Counted from the first letter of the stretch, positions 1 to 9,748 are shown. The stretch: 64,000 nucleotides of DNA from JBBWZH01 sp035544115 (GCA_963714145.1 OY970235.1:4278001-4342000), one strand, 5' to 3'. Program-made: numbers and translations. The notes: generated by a model not told the origin, from the sequence alone.

Positions 1-102
1 GCGGTCCCTGCTGGTTCGCTACGGGACCCGGCGGCGGCGGGCCGGCCCGGACGCGGCATCCGGGGCGCCGGCCGGCGGCCCGCCCGGCCGGAGGTTGGTA
101 CG

Positions 103-183
103 GTGCAGGCGGGCGATCCGGCCGGCATGGCCGGGCGCCCAGCGGTCGTACGGACCGGGGGTGGGCCCTCCCAGTTCGGATGA
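103..183 (+). other. possible 26-codon ORF or tail of an upstream gene
   Basis: A GTG at 103 is preceded at good distance by GGAGG (90-94) and runs to a TGA at 181-183, 44 bases before the eccC start. The same frame is open back to base 1, so this could equally be the end of a longer upstream gene. Another frame encodes an Arg-rich stretch near base 30, like the cytoplasmic tail after a membrane segment. I cannot choose between these readings. No family is recognised. Confidence 0.2.
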
Positions 184-227
184 CCCTTCGTCGTGGCTCG
201 CGAGAGACGCCTCGGAAGGGATCCGGC

Positions 228-3200
228 GTGGGCACCATCATCGTGAAGAGGCCTGTCCGCCGACCGGGCCCGGAACTGCCTACCGGCGAGCTGGTGTTGC
301 AGTCGCCGCCGCACATCCCGCCGCCGGGCGGCCGGCGGATGGGCCAGACCCTGATGATGCTGCCGATGCTCGGCGGCTCCGCCGGGATGGCGCTGATGTA
401 CGCCGGCGGCCGCGGCGGGCCGCTGAGCTACATCGCCGGCGGCATGTTCGGCCTGTCCGGGGTGGGCATGCTGGCGATGGGCACGTTCAACAACTCCGGC
501 CAGCCGAGCAAGCAGGAGATGTCCAACAACCGCCGCTCCTACCTGCGACACCTGTCGGTACAGCGGCAGCGGGCCCGCGGCGTGGCCGAGCGGCAGCGGG
601 AGACGCTGCTCTACCGGCACCCCGACCCGGACACGCTGTGGGCCGCCGCGGCCAGCCACCGGCTCTGGGAGCGGCGCCGCCGCGACCTGGACTTCGGCGT
701 GGTCCGGCTCGGCCTCGGCCCGCAGGATCTGGCCACCCCGCTGGTGCCGCCGCAGACCGACGACGTGGAGGAGCTGGAGCCGCTGTGCGCGGCCTCGCTG
801 CGCCGCTTCATCAAGACGTACGCGGTGGTGCCGGACCTGCCGGTCGCGATGGCGCTGCGCGGCTTCGGCCGGGTGTACCTGACCGGCGAGCCGGCCCGGG
901 CCCGGGCCATGACCCGGGCCCTGGTGGCCCAGGCGGCGACCTTCCACGCCCCGGACGACCTGCTGATCGCCGCCTGCGTCGGCGCCCGAGCACCGGGCCG
1001 AGTGGGAGTGGGTGAAGTGGCTGCCGCACGCGCTGCACCCCGGCCGCCAGGACGCGGCTGGGCACCTGCGGCTGGTCACCCCGACCGTCGCCGCGCTGGA
1101 GGCGCTGTTCGACGCGCTGCTGGCCAACCGGCCCGCGGTTCGACCCGAACGACGCGTCCCCCGGGATGGCCGGCCCGCACCTGGTGGTCGTCCTCGACGG
1201 CGGCGACCCGGCCGGCTCCGACCACCTGATGACCGAGGGCGGCGTCGAGGGCGTCACGCTGATCGACCTGTCCAACCCGCCGCGGCTGCTCGACCAGTCC
1301 AGCATCGTGCTGGACATCGGCCCGGGCGGCCGGCTGGGCAGCCGCACCCTGGACGGCGAGCACGAGCTGGGCCGGGCCGACGGGGTCGAGCTGGGCGCGG
1401 CCGAGGCGCTGGCCCGGCAGCTGGCCCCGCTGCGGCTGTCGCCGGCCGGCCGCGGCGAGGCGCCGCTGACCGCCGACCTCGGCCTGGCCGAGCTGCTCGA
1501 CCTCGGCGACCCGTTCGAGTTCGACCCGTTGCTGGCCTGGGGGCCGCGGCCGAACCGGGACCGGCTGCGGGTGCCGATCGGCGTCGGCCCGGACGGCACC
1601 CCGGTCGAGCTGGACCTCAAGGAGTCCGCGCAGGACGGCATGGGCCCGCACGGCCTGCTGATCGGCGCCACCGGCTCCGGCAAGCGAGCTGCTGCGCACG
1701 CTGGTGCTGGCCCTGGCCGTCACGCACTCGCCCGGAGACGCTCAACTTCGTGCTGGTCGACTTCAAGGGCGGCGCCACGTTCGCCACGCTGGACCGGCTG
1801 CCGCACACCAGCGCGGTGATCACCAACCTGGCCGACGAGCTGCCGCTGGTCGACCGGATGACCGACGCGCATCAACGGCGAGATGCATCCGCCGGCAGGA
1901 GCTGCTGCGGGCCGCCGGCAACTACGCCTCACTCTGCGGACTACGAGCAAGGCCCGGGCGGCCGGCGCGCCGCTGCCCCCGCTGCCCAGCCTGCTGGTGA
2001 TCTGCGACGAGTTCAGCGAGCTGCTGTCCGCGAAGCCCGACTTCATCGACCTGTTCGTGCAGATCGGACGGGTCGGCCGGTCGCTCGGCGTGCACCTGCT
2101 GCTGGCCTCGCCAGCGGCTGGAGGAGGGCCGGCTGCGCGGGCTGGACACCCACCTGTCGTACCGGATCGGCCTGCGGACCTTCTCCGCGGTGGAGAGCCG
2201 GGTGGTGCTCGGCGTCGCCGGACGCGTACGAGCTGCCCCGGGCACCCGGGCACGGCTACCTGAAGTTCGGCACCGAGCCGCTGACCCGGTTCCGGCCGCG
2301 TACGTCTCCGGCGTGCACCACCGGTACGGCACCGGGCCCGGGCCGGACGGCTCGCCGACCCGGGACGGGGTGCTCGACTTCGGCACCCGGTACGTGGCTC
2401 CGGCGATCGAGCCGGACGAGCCGGACGTCGCCGACCGGGACGCCGAGGTCGGCGAGAGCCTGCTGGACATCCTGGTCGACCGGCTGGTCGGCAAGGGCCT
2501 GCCGGCGCACCAGGTCTGGCTGCCGCCGCTGGCCGAGTCGCCCACCCTGGACCAGCTGCTGCCCGGCCTGGTCACCGGCCCGGACGCCGGGCTGACCCCG
2601 GCCGGGCTGCCGACGCGCGGCACGCTGCGGGCCCGGATCGGCCTGGTCGACCAGCCCGTTGGAGCAGCGGCGCGACCCGCTGGTGGTCGACCTGTCCGGC
2701 GGCGCCGGGCACGTGGCCGTGGTCGGCGGCCCGCAGAGCGGCAAGTCGACCGCGCTGCGCTCGCTGATCTGCAGCCTGGCGCTCACCCACACGCCGGCCG
2801 AGGTGCAGTTCTACTGCCTCGACTTCGGCGGCGGCACGCTCGGCGCGCTGCGCGGGCTGCCGCACGTCGGCGGCGTCGCCGGCCGGCTGGACACCGACCA
2901 GGTGCGCCGCACCGTCGGCCGAGGTGCGGCAGCTGCTCGCGCGCCGCGAGCGGGCTTCGCCGACGCACGGCGTCGAGCTCGATCGCCGCCTACCGGCAGG
3001 CACGCCGGCGACGGCCGGATCACCGACGACCCGTTCGGCGACGTGTTCCTGGTCGTCGACGGCTGGTCCACGATCCGCACCGACTACGAGGACCTGGAAG
3101 CGGCCGATCACCGACCTCGCCACCCGCGGCCTCACCTACGGCATCCACGTGATCGTCAGCTCGCCGCGCTGGATCGAGCTGCGGCAGGCGATCCGGGACC

Positions 3201-4191
3201 TGCTCGGCACCCGGCTCGAGCTGCGCCTCGGCGACCCGAGCGACTCGTACCTGGGCCGGCGGGCGGCGAACAACGTGCCGGACGGCGTGCCCGGCCGCGG
3301 CATCACCCCGGACCAGCTGCACATGCTGACCGCGCTGCCCCGGGTGGACGGCCGATCTGATCCGACTTCCCTGCCGGCCGGCGTGGCCGACCTGATCGCC
3401 CGGGTACAGCGGGCCTGGCCCGGCCCCGGCGCCCCCGCGTGCGGCTGCTGCCGGACAAGGTGCCGTACGACGAGCTGCCGCAGCCGGCCGAGCCGCACCG
3501 GTTCGCGATCGGCATCGCCGAGAGCGACCTGCTGCCGGTCGTGCTCGACTTCGCCGCCGACCCGCACTTCCTGCTGTTCGGCGACGCCGAGTGCGGCAAG
3601 AGCACGTTCCTGCGCTCGCTGGCGACCAGCATCGCGACCCGGTTCACCCCGGCGCAGGCCCGGATCATCCTGGTCGACTACCGCCGCAGCCTGCTCGGCA
3701 CCGTCGACACCGAGCACCTGATCGGGTACGGCACCGCCGGGCCGTCCGCGGCCAAGGTGGTAGCCGACGCCGCGGCGGCGATGCGGGCCCGGCTGCCCGG
3801 CCCGGACGTCACCCCGGCAGCAGCTGCGCAGCCGCAGCTGGTGGACCGGCCCGGAGCTGTTCGTGCTGGTCGACGACTACGACCTGGTCGCCACCGGGCG
3901 ACAACCCGCTGCTGCCGCTGCTGGAGTTCCTGCCGCAGGGCCGGGACGTCGGCCTGCACCTGATCGCCGCCCGGCGCAGTGGCGGCGCCGGCCGGAGCCT
4001 GTTCGAGCCGGTCATGCCAGCGGATGCGCGAGCTGGCCTCGCCCGGGCTGCTGATGTCCGGCGAGCGGGACGAGGGCGTGCTGCTCGGCGGAGTGAAGGC
4101 GAGCCGCCAGCCACCCGGCCGCGGCACCCTGGTCACCCGCAAGACCGGCGCCGAACTCGTCCAGCTCGGCTGGCTCCCACCGACGGACTGA
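228..4191 (+). pseudogene. eccC: eccC, FtsK/SpoIIIE-type T7SS ATPase, broken by about 20 indels
   Basis: EccC is the membrane-anchored motor ATPase of type VII secretion, normally one protein of about 1320 residues with three P-loop domains. The GTG at 228 has GGAAGG 8 bases upstream and starts a typical VGTIIVKRP N-terminus, followed by two membrane segments. All of the EccC sequence is recoverable to TGA 4191, but only by changing frame about 20 times. Apparent extra bases lie at or near 987, 1133, 1734, 1870, 1889, 1935, 1951, 2110, 2220, 2658, 2917, 2978, 3009, 3106, 3817, 3899 and 4017; losses lie near 1684, 2295 and 3433. The first Walker A (GATGSGK) loses two bases of its Ser codon. 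The second (GGPQSGKST) and third (GDAECGKST) are intact. Wobble GC and family identity persist throughout, so the damage is very recent or a sequencing artefact. It is separated from eccB/eccD by 8.7 kb. Confidence 0.9.
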
Positions 4192-4272
4192 CCCAGCTCA
4201 GCGTGTCTTTCGTGGTCGTACGTCTCCCGGGCTTCGCGAATGTCAGGGTGTCGGCCACAGCGAGCGCCGCGC

Positions 4273-4278
4273 TAGGGT
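4273..4278 (+). promoter_or_regulatory. -10 element for a leaderless start
   Basis: TAGGGT fits TANNNT and ends six bases before the GTG at 4285. No Shine-Dalgarno sequence precedes that GTG. Transcription would therefore begin at or next to the start codon, the usual layout of actinobacterial leaderless mRNAs. No clear -35 is visible. Confidence 0.35.
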
Positions 4279-4284
4279 GATCGC

Positions 4285-4484
4285 GTGGCCACGACTTTCG
4301 CTGACCGGGAAGCCCGGATTCGTGGCTTGGAGTCGCTGGTGCAGCGGGCTGAGGAAGACGTCACCGCGATCGTGAGCACGGTCGTCGAGACCCGCGACGA
4401 TGTGAAGTGGTTGAAGGTGCTGTCCAGGCGCTCCTGGATCACAACGCGATCAACATCGACCGCTCTGCTGACGACGACGTCTAG
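4285..4484 (+). pseudogene. small coiled-coil protein, frameshifted near its end
   Basis: The GTG at 4285 begins VATTFADREARIRGLES, a charged helical sequence with heptad-like spacing. After VKWLKV (about 4420) the reading frame must shift (one base lost or two gained) to continue as VQALLDHNAINIDRSADDDV and stop at TAG 4482-4484, giving about 66 residues. Without the shift the frame runs on into unlike sequence. It sits alone just after eccC and may be leaderless. No function is known to me. It could be a small scaffold or antitoxin-like protein, but nothing shows this. Confidence 0.5.
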
Positions 4485-4587
4485 GGCTCTCCCCCGAACA
4501 AGGCGTGGCCTCGCCGGACCGCAATGGAGAGACTCGCCGCACGGTCGGCCACCGGCACCTGCCGGACCGGCCAGGTCGCCGGCGCCC

Positions 4588-5244
4588 TCAGGTCGCCGGG
4601 CCGGTGCGGGGCGCTGGGTCGGCCGGGCGCAGCGCGGCGGCGCGCCGGAAGCCGCTCAGATCCGGGTCGATCGCGGCGGTCTGGTGCGGCCACCGGCGCA
4701 CCTCCCGCTCGGCCTGATCGCTCCACCGCTCGACCAGCTCGGCGAACTCCAGCAGGAACGGGAAGGTGAGCGAGATGATCGGCAGCCGGTGCGGGAACGG
4801 GCCGCCGTCATCGAGGTAGCCGCGGGCGATGTCGGCGCAGATCTGCTGGCCGCGGGCGGCCCACTCGCGGGCGGCCCGGATGTTCGCCAGCAGGGCCTCC
4901 CGGTCGGCCGGGTCGCCGAGCAGCACCTTGAGCAGCGCCTCGAACTCGACCGACGGACCGCCGCCCGGCTGGCCGCGCCACTCCCGTAGCGCCTGCCGGC
5001 CGGCGTCGGTGATCGAGTACACCGTCCGGGGCCGGCGGCCGACGTGCTCGCGCTCCGCGGTGGCCAGCCCGTACGCGACGAGTGCCTTCGCGCCCTCGTA
5101 CACGTTGCTTTCTGCGCGGGGCCAGATCAGTCGCAGCGACCGGCCCACCTGCTTGGTCAGCTCGTACGTGGTCCAGGGCTGGATAGCGAGCAGGCCGAGC
5201 AGGGCATACGTGGTCGTGGTCAGCGTCCGGTTGCGGTCCGGCAT
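4588..5244 (-). CDS. PadR-family transcriptional regulator
   Basis: This is a 218-residue protein with an N-terminal winged helix: YALLGLLAIQPWTTYELTKQ, then RTVYSITDAGRQALREW, which is the PadR signature. It is followed by the helical Vir_act_alpha-type dimerisation region. ATG 5244 is chosen because AAGGAG lies 7 bases upstream; the adjacent GTG 5247 is possible. It is divergent from the gene at 5329. The 84-base gap holds a strong inverted repeat that is probably its operator. PadR proteins are usually ligand-responsive repressors of themselves and a neighbour, so it likely controls both genes. It is not an obvious secretion component and interrupts the T7SS locus. Confidence 0.88.
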   Translation of the reverse strand: MPDRNRTLTTTTYALLGLLAIQPWTTYELTKQVGRSLRLIWPRAESNVYEGAKALVAYGLATAEREHVGRRPRTVYSITDAGRQALREWRGQPGGGPSVEFEALLKVLLGDPADREALLANIRAAREWAARGQQICADIARGYLDDGGPFPHRLPIISLTFPFLLEFAELVERWSDQAEREVRRWPHQTAAIDPDLSGFRRAAALRPADPAPRTGPAT

Positions 5245-5255
5245 CACATTTCTCC

Positions 5256-5283
5256 TTGTGCATGCTCCTGTCAGGGGTATGCT
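5256..5283 (+). promoter_or_regulatory. sigma-70-like promoter overlapping the PadR operator
   Basis: TTGTGC (5256-5261) and TATGCT (5278-5283) are separated by 16 bases and would start transcription near 5290 toward the gene at 5329. The spacer and -10 lie inside the left arm of the inverted repeat, so a protein bound there would block polymerase. Confidence 0.45.
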
Positions 5284-5313
5284 ACGTCACCGGTAGATAC
5301 TCCTGACAGGAGC
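5264..5313. promoter_or_regulatory. probable PadR operator, 17-bp inverted repeat
   Basis: The arm 5264-5280 (GCTCCTGTCAGGGGTAT) is the reverse complement, with one mismatch, of 5297-5313. Each arm itself contains a palindrome, CTCCTG-W-CAGG, so the region offers two dimer sites 33 bases apart between divergent starts. That is as expected for an autoregulated PadR repressor. Confidence 0.6.
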
Positions 5314-5328
5314 AAAGGAGACGTGATC

Positions 5329-5904
5329 GTGGGACACGACGTCCTGGAGTTGCACGCGCAGGCCAGCCACCGGTTCGGCGAGCTGCTGCGGCAGGTCGGT
5401 GCCGACGACTGGGCGCTGCCCACCGCGTGCCCGGCGTGGACCGTCCGCGCGCTGGTCGACCACGTGGTCCGGTGGAACCGGGCGGTGCCCCGGCAGCTCG
5501 CCGGCGCCAGCCTGGTCGAGCTGACGGACCTGGGGGACGCCGACATCCTCGGCACCGACCCGGTCGCGGCGTGGCAGGAGTCGGCGCAGGCGGCAATCGA
5601 AGCGCTGGCCCGCCCCGGCGCGCTCGACGTGCTGGTGCACACGCCGATCGGCCAGGTGCCGGGCGCCCAGCTGGCGCTGTTCCGGTTCGACGACAACCTC
5701 GTCCACGGCTGGGACCTCGCTCGCGCGATCGACGTGCCCGAGCAGCTCGACCCGGATCACGTGACCGCCTGCTACGAACTGGTCGAACCGACCGCCGCGT
5801 ACCTGCCGGCGACCGGGCTGTTCGCGGCGCCGCCAGCACTCCCGCCCGGCGCCGACGCCCAGGCGCGGCTGCTGGCGATGCACGGCCGGGATCCGTTCGG
5901 CTGA
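5329..5904 (+). CDS. mycothiol-dependent maleylpyruvate isomerase-like / TIGR03086 family protein
   Basis: The 191-residue protein has the DinB/MDMPI four-helix fold signature. The first metal His is in HAQASHRFGELL, followed by WALPTACPAWTVRALVDHVV with its His. The third His is in DNLVHGWDLARA. GTG 5329 is chosen because AAAGGAG (5314-5320) lies 8 bases upstream; GTG 5323 would be only two bases away. Members of this family bind a divalent metal and often use mycothiol in isomerase or transferase reactions; the substrate here is unknown. It is divergent from and probably repressed by the PadR protein, suggesting a small stress- or xenobiotic-response unit. Confidence 0.82.
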   Translation: MGHDVLELHAQASHRFGELLRQVGADDWALPTACPAWTVRALVDHVVRWNRAVPRQLAGASLVELTDLGDADILGTDPVAAWQESAQAAIEALARPGALDVLVHTPIGQVPGAQLALFRFDDNLVHGWDLARAIDVPEQLDPDHVTACYELVEPTAAYLPATGLFAAPPALPPGADAQARLLAMHGRDPFG

Positions 5905-5940
5905 CCGCAGGGCTCGATCCGCCGCGTCCCGCGGGCTCGC

Positions 5941-6852
5941 TCAGCGCCCGGCGTCGCCGGGCCCGGTGGCCGGGTCGGCCAGGGCCGGGTTCCAGCGCCA
6001 GGTGCCGGTCTCGGCGTCCCAGCTGGCCAGCAGGGCGGCCGGGTCGTCGAGGCCGACCTGCAGCAGTTCGGCGCCGTCCGGCAGCTTGACGGCCGGCACC
6101 TTGTAGAGCTGCACCGCCGGCTCGACGCCAGGCAGGAAGCCGGTACCGCGGGTGGGGCCGTCCGGCTCGGTGTCGACCCGGTACCGCGCGGCGCCCATGG
6201 CCGGCCAGCGCAGCAGATGCAGTACCCGCAGCTCCGGCGTGATCGCCGGGTCCAGCCGGGGCAGTGGCAGCGCGGCGCGCAGGGCACCAAGCGTGCCCAG
6301 ATGCTCGACATCGCCCAGCTCTACGGCGTGCCCGGAGACGAGGCCGTCGTTGCGGGTCAGCATCCGGTGCACCCGGCGCGGCGGTAGGAACAGCTGCAGC
6401 ACGCTGCCGGTGGCCGGCCCCTCCCCCGGGCCGGCCACGTACTCGGTGAGCGGGGTGGCGGCCAGCCGGGCCAGCGCGGGCAGGTCGAGCCGCGCCTGCA
6501 GCGGGGTGAGCGGGTCGAGTAGCAGCAGGTACGCCGGGTCGGGCCAGCCGGCGACCAGGTCGCGCAGCCGGGTGCTGCGGGCGTGCTCGGCGCCGGCGAC
6601 GAGTAGTGCCTCCGGTGAGGTGAACGCCAGCACGCAGCGGGCATCGCCGACCTCGGTCAGCGACCAGGCCACCGGCGCCTGCCCGGCCGCCGCGGCCGCG
6701 GTGATCGGCAGCAGCACCTCGGCCCCGGCCAGCAGCCGCCCGAACCGGTCCACGTCCCCGGCCTCGACCGCCGCCAGCAGGCCGTGCTCGAGCGCGGTGG
6801 CCGGCCGCCAGGCCTGACCTCCGCCGGGGTGCGTCCCTCCGGCGGGATGCAT
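5941..6852 (-). CDS. SseB-domain protein, T7SS-associated
   Basis: This 303-residue protein starts at ATG 6852, which shares its A with the TGA of the upstream gene (TGATG), so translation is coupled. Residues about 20-130 resemble the SseB N-terminal domain: a helical start, a VLLPIT strand, then CVLAFTSPEALLVA. A second alpha/beta domain follows, with VQLYKVPAVKLPDGAELLQVG near the C-terminus. There is no signal peptide or membrane segment. SseB-like proteins recur beside ESX loci in actinomycetes, but their role there is unproven. It forms a two-gene operon with the BTAD-domain membrane protein. The upstream in-frame extension to 7230 is low-complexity readthrough of that gene and was not used. 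Confidence 0.72.
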   Translation of the reverse strand: MHPAGGTHPGGGQAWRPATALEHGLLAAVEAGDVDRFGRLLAGAEVLLPITAAAAAGQAPVAWSLTEVGDARCVLAFTSPEALLVAGAEHARSTRLRDLVAGWPDPAYLLLLDPLTPLQARLDLPALARLAATPLTEYVAGPGEGPATGSVLQLFLPPRRVHRMLTRNDGLVSGHAVELGDVEHLGTLGALRAALPLPRLDPAITPELRVLHLLRWPAMGAARYRVDTEPDGPTRGTGFLPGVEPAVQLYKVPAVKLPDGAELLQVGLDDPAALLASWDAETGTWRWNPALADPATGPGDAGR

Positions 6853-9443
6853 CAGATCGGGCCGGTTTCGGGCTGGGCCGCCAGCGGCACGGCCGGGGTG
6901 GTCTCGCCGGGCTGGATCCCGGTCGCTGGAATGCCGCTCGCTGGAATGCCGCTCGCTGGAATGCCGGTCGCTGGGATCGCGGTGGCCGAGGACGGCGGGG
7001 TGGCCGAGGACGGCGGGGTGGCCGAGGACGGCGGGGTGGCCAGTTGGTCGATCAGTTCGGCCGTCGCCGGCTCGAGCGCGGCACCCGCGGTACGGCTGCT
7101 GAGGGTACTGAGCAGCTCCTCGGTCAGCTCGGGCAGGCTGTCGGGCCGGCCCGACGCGCGCAGCCGCAGCAGTTCGCGCCAGAGCCCCTCCGCGCCGGGC
7201 AGCAGGATCAGCCCGCGGCGCAGCGACCACTCCGCGTTGGCGAGGTCGGCCGCCGCGGTGGCGAGCCGGGCCGCGTGGCCCGCGGTCGCGCTGACCGCCG
7301 CCGGTAGCCCGCCGATCGCGGCCCGCAGTGCATGCCAGGTGTCCGCCCCGGCCTGGGTCGCGGTGAACAGCTCGCCGCGGACCATCGCCAGCGCGGTCAC
7401 CAGCCGGGCCCGCTCGTTCGCCGGGTCACCGGCCGCGATCAGCTCGCGGAACAGGTGCCAGTCCACCCGCACGTCGGCCAGTGCCCAGCCGGCTGGGCCG
7501 CCGTGCAGCCGGGGCCGCCCGCCGCTGTCCGCGCCGAGCCAGGTGTGCAGGGCGCGCAGCACGGCCGCCGGGTCGTCCGCGCCGGCCCGGACCGCCCGGT
7601 CGCGCAGCAGCCGCTCGGGCAGCCCGCCCGGCCGCAGCGCCGCGAGCACGGCGAGCTCGGTCAGCAGCGGCCGGTGCCGCGGCGTGATCGGCCCGGGCGC
7701 GCGTACCTCGACGGTGCCGAGCAGCCGGACCTCCACGCCCGCCGGCCACCACCGGTCCCGCTCGGCGTCGGTCAGCACCGGGCTGCGTAGCGCCTGGATC
7801 GCGGCCCGCCAGCCGTCGGCCGGGCTCGGTACCGCCGGTGCCGGCGCCGCCGGCCGCGCGGTGAGCAGGTGCCCGTTCGCGGGCACCCCGTCGACCCGGC
7901 CGGCCGGCAGTGTGGCCGGCGCCGGCCACGCCACCCCGGTGGCCCCGGCCGGCGCGGGCCACGCGGGCCGGGACAGCTGCGCCGGTGCCCCCGGAACGAC
8001 CTGCGCCGGTGCCGCCGGGGTGACCTGCGCCGGCTTCGGTTGGACGGGAGCCGGCTCCGGCGGAACGATCTGAGGCGACTCCGCCCAGCCGTTCGAAGCC
8101 GCCCCGCGCCGAGCCGCCGCCCAGCCGCCGGGAACCGACCAGCTCTGGGGTGCGGCCCAACCGTTGGCGGCCGACGAGCCGGGGGGTACCGACGGGTCGG
8201 GGGGTGCTGACGGGCCGGGGGGTGCTGACGGGCCGGGGGGTGTCGACCGGGTAGTGGGCTCACCCGCTGCCGGGGGCACCCCGGCGACCTCGGTGGCCGC
8301 CGGCCGCGCGGTCAGCACGGCACCGGCCACGGTGGCCACGGCGGCGGCGCCGGCGGTCGGGTACGGGTCGGCGGTCGGGTACGGGTCGGCGGTCGGGGTG
8401 ATCTCGATCAGGTCGACCGGGGCCGCGGCGGCCTGCGCGACGCCGAGGTGTTGCTGCTGCTCCTCGACGGCCGCGACCTGGGGGCGCAGCCGCAGCCCGA
8501 GCGGGACCAGGTCGAGCCAGCCGTCCGCGGTCGAGTCGAACCGCCACCGGGCGTACCGGGACGCGCCCAGGCACAGCACGACCACCGGGCTGTGCGCGTC
8601 GCCGGCCAGCCGGGCGACCCGGTCGATCTGGGTCTCGTCCGGCGGCTCGGCGAGTACGAGCACGTGCGGCCGCAGGTCGGCGCGGTCGGCGCCGGTGACC
8701 CGGCCGGTGGCGATGTTCGCGGCGTCCAGCTGGCCGAGCCGGAGGCTGGCCCGGCGCGCGGCCTGCTCGGCGTCGGCGAGCGCCTGCGCCAGCTCGGCAG
8801 CCTGGCGCAGCCCGGTCGGCGGCGCCGCGGCCGGCTCAGCCGATGCGCCGACCAGCGTGACCGTGCCGCCGCGCTCCGACCAGGGGCTGGTGACCAGCTC
8901 GAAGGCGATCGCGTTGCCGACCCGGCGGGCCTGCCGCGGGTCACCGCCGAGGCTGATCAGGCCGGGCGCCTGCTCCAGGTCGACCAGCACCGCCCAGCCG
9001 TGTGCGGTGCCGGCCGAGACCAGCGCGGGGAACGGCAGCCCGGTGCGGTGCCAGTGCCGGATCTCGGTGGCCTCGGTGGCCCAGGCCAACCCGCCGGCCT
9101 CGGGCCGCCACGGCGGGAACGCCGGCTCGGCCGGGGGCGTCGCGAAATGCACGACGATCCGGTCCTCGGCGAGGAACACCACCTGTACGTCGGGCACCGG
9201 CAGCCCGCGTTCCAGCCGGCCCTGGACGAGATCCCAGAGCGCGGCCGAGAGGAACGCGGAGCGCCGCGGGTCGCGGGAGACCTGCCGCGGGCGGTCGCCG
9301 CCGGCGGCCCGCCGGCGGCGGGCCGCGACCCGGCCGCCGATCGCCGAGCCGGCGAGCAGCGCACCACCGAGCAAGCTCCAGAGTGCGGTGTCGAGCCCAC
9401 CGGCCGGCAGGCCGGCGAGCGACCGCGACAGATCGGCCGCCAT
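6852..9443 (-). CDS. membrane-anchored BTAD-domain protein with proline-rich linker
   Basis: The predicted protein has 863 residues. ATG 9443 is chosen because GGAGGTGG lies 9 bases upstream. A membrane segment (LWSLLGGALLAGSAIG) near residue 25 is followed by an Arg cluster. A large alpha/beta domain (about 55-370) contains VLVLAEPPDETQIDRVARL, and a Pro/Ala/Trp-rich linker covers about 380-560. A winged-helix plus bacterial transcriptional activator domain (about 590-780) begins VEVRLLGTVEVRAPGP. The tail holds short repeats (ATPPSS x3, GIPAS-like x4). Membrane-bound BTAD proteins of this shape occur in actinobacteria, some with LysM, and are thought to be regulators. It is divergent from the EccA-like gene and coupled to the SseB gene. 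No kinase or protease motif is seen. Confidence 0.7.
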   Translation of the reverse strand: MAADLSRSLAGLPAGGLDTALWSLLGGALLAGSAIGGRVAARRRRAAGGDRPRQVSRDPRRSAFLSAALWDLVQGRLERGLPVPDVQVVFLAEDRIVVHFATPPAEPAFPPWRPEAGGLAWATEATEIRHWHRTGLPFPALVSAGTAHGWAVLVDLEQAPGLISLGGDPRQARRVGNAIAFELVTSPWSERGGTVTLVGASAEPAAAPPTGLRQAAELAQALADAEQAARRASLRLGQLDAANIATGRVTGADRADLRPHVLVLAEPPDETQIDRVARLAGDAHSPVVVLCLGASRYARWRFDSTADGWLDLVPLGLRLRPQVAAVEEQQQHLGVAQAAAAPVDLIEITPTADPYPTADPYPTAGAAAVATVAGAVLTARPAATEVAGVPPAAGEPTTRSTPPGPSAPPGPSAPPDPSVPPGSSAANGWAAPQSWSVPGGWAAARRGAASNGWAESPQIVPPEPAPVQPKPAQVTPAAPAQVVPGAPAQLSRPAWPAPAGATGVAWPAPATLPAGRVDGVPANGHLLTARPAAPAPAVPSPADGWRAAIQALRSPVLTDAERDRWWPAGVEVRLLGTVEVRAPGPITPRHRPLLTELAVLAALRPGGLPERLLRDRAVRAGADDPAAVLRALHTWLGADSGGRPRLHGGPAGWALADVRVDWHLFRELIAAGDPANERARLVTALAMVRGELFTATQAGADTWHALRAAIGGLPAAVSATAGHAARLATAAADLANAEWSLRRGLILLPGAEGLWRELLRLRASGRPDSLPELTEELLSTLSSRTAGAALEPATAELIDQLATPPSSATPPSSATPPSSATAIPATGIPASGIPASGIPATGIQPGETTPAVPLAAQPETGPI
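6930..7037 (-). repeat. tandem repeats encoding the C-terminal tail of the BTAD protein
   Basis: A 15-bp unit (GCTGGAATGCCGCTC-like, about four copies) is followed by an 18-bp unit (GTGGCCGAGGACGGCGGG, three perfect copies at about 6984-7037). They encode the GIP[AT][ST] and ATPPSS repeats. The identity of the copies suggests recent slippage. Confidence 0.75.
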
Positions 9444-9748
9444 GATCACGCCACCTCCATCAGCCCGCTGCGGCGCAGCCGCCCGCGAGGCCATCCGGCG
9501 CCTGCCGCACCGTGGGGTTCGCGGGGGCTCGGCTCCCGCGGCAGACAGGTCGGACGGGCCTCGGCGGAGCGCAGCGACGCAGGGGTAGCCGACTCCGGCC
9601 GACTCGTGATCAAGCGGCGGCCCAGTCCGAAGGGCACGGCGTCGGTGCCCGTCATCGTACTGGTCACAGGCGTGAACAGCGCCTGGTATCAGGGCTCTCC
9701 GGGCGGCTACCGTGGGCCGCGTCTGGCTGGCCGACCCCTCCCGGAGCG
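9444..9748. other. divergent intergenic region, BTAD gene / EccA-like gene
   Basis: These 305 bases carry the Shine-Dalgarno sequence of the BTAD gene at the left edge and one copy of the dispersed palindromic repeat (9514-9542). No convincing promoter was found. The frame of the EccA-like gene is open across most of it, but codon quality is poor. Confidence 0.5.
9514..9542. repeat. dispersed 29-bp palindromic repeat, copy 1
   Basis: The sequence differs by one base from 54225-54253. Its core is a hairpin with stem GCGGGGGC/GCTCCCGC and a CTCG-type loop. Such GC-rich hairpins without a U tract are common at gene borders in actinomycetes and can act as terminators or mRNA stabilisers. Confidence 0.7.

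Noticed and set aside
5941..7230. Longer 429-residue version of the SseB protein
   Set aside because: The first 126 codons overlap the BTAD gene in another frame and are low-complexity; the TGATG overlap at 6852 marks the start.
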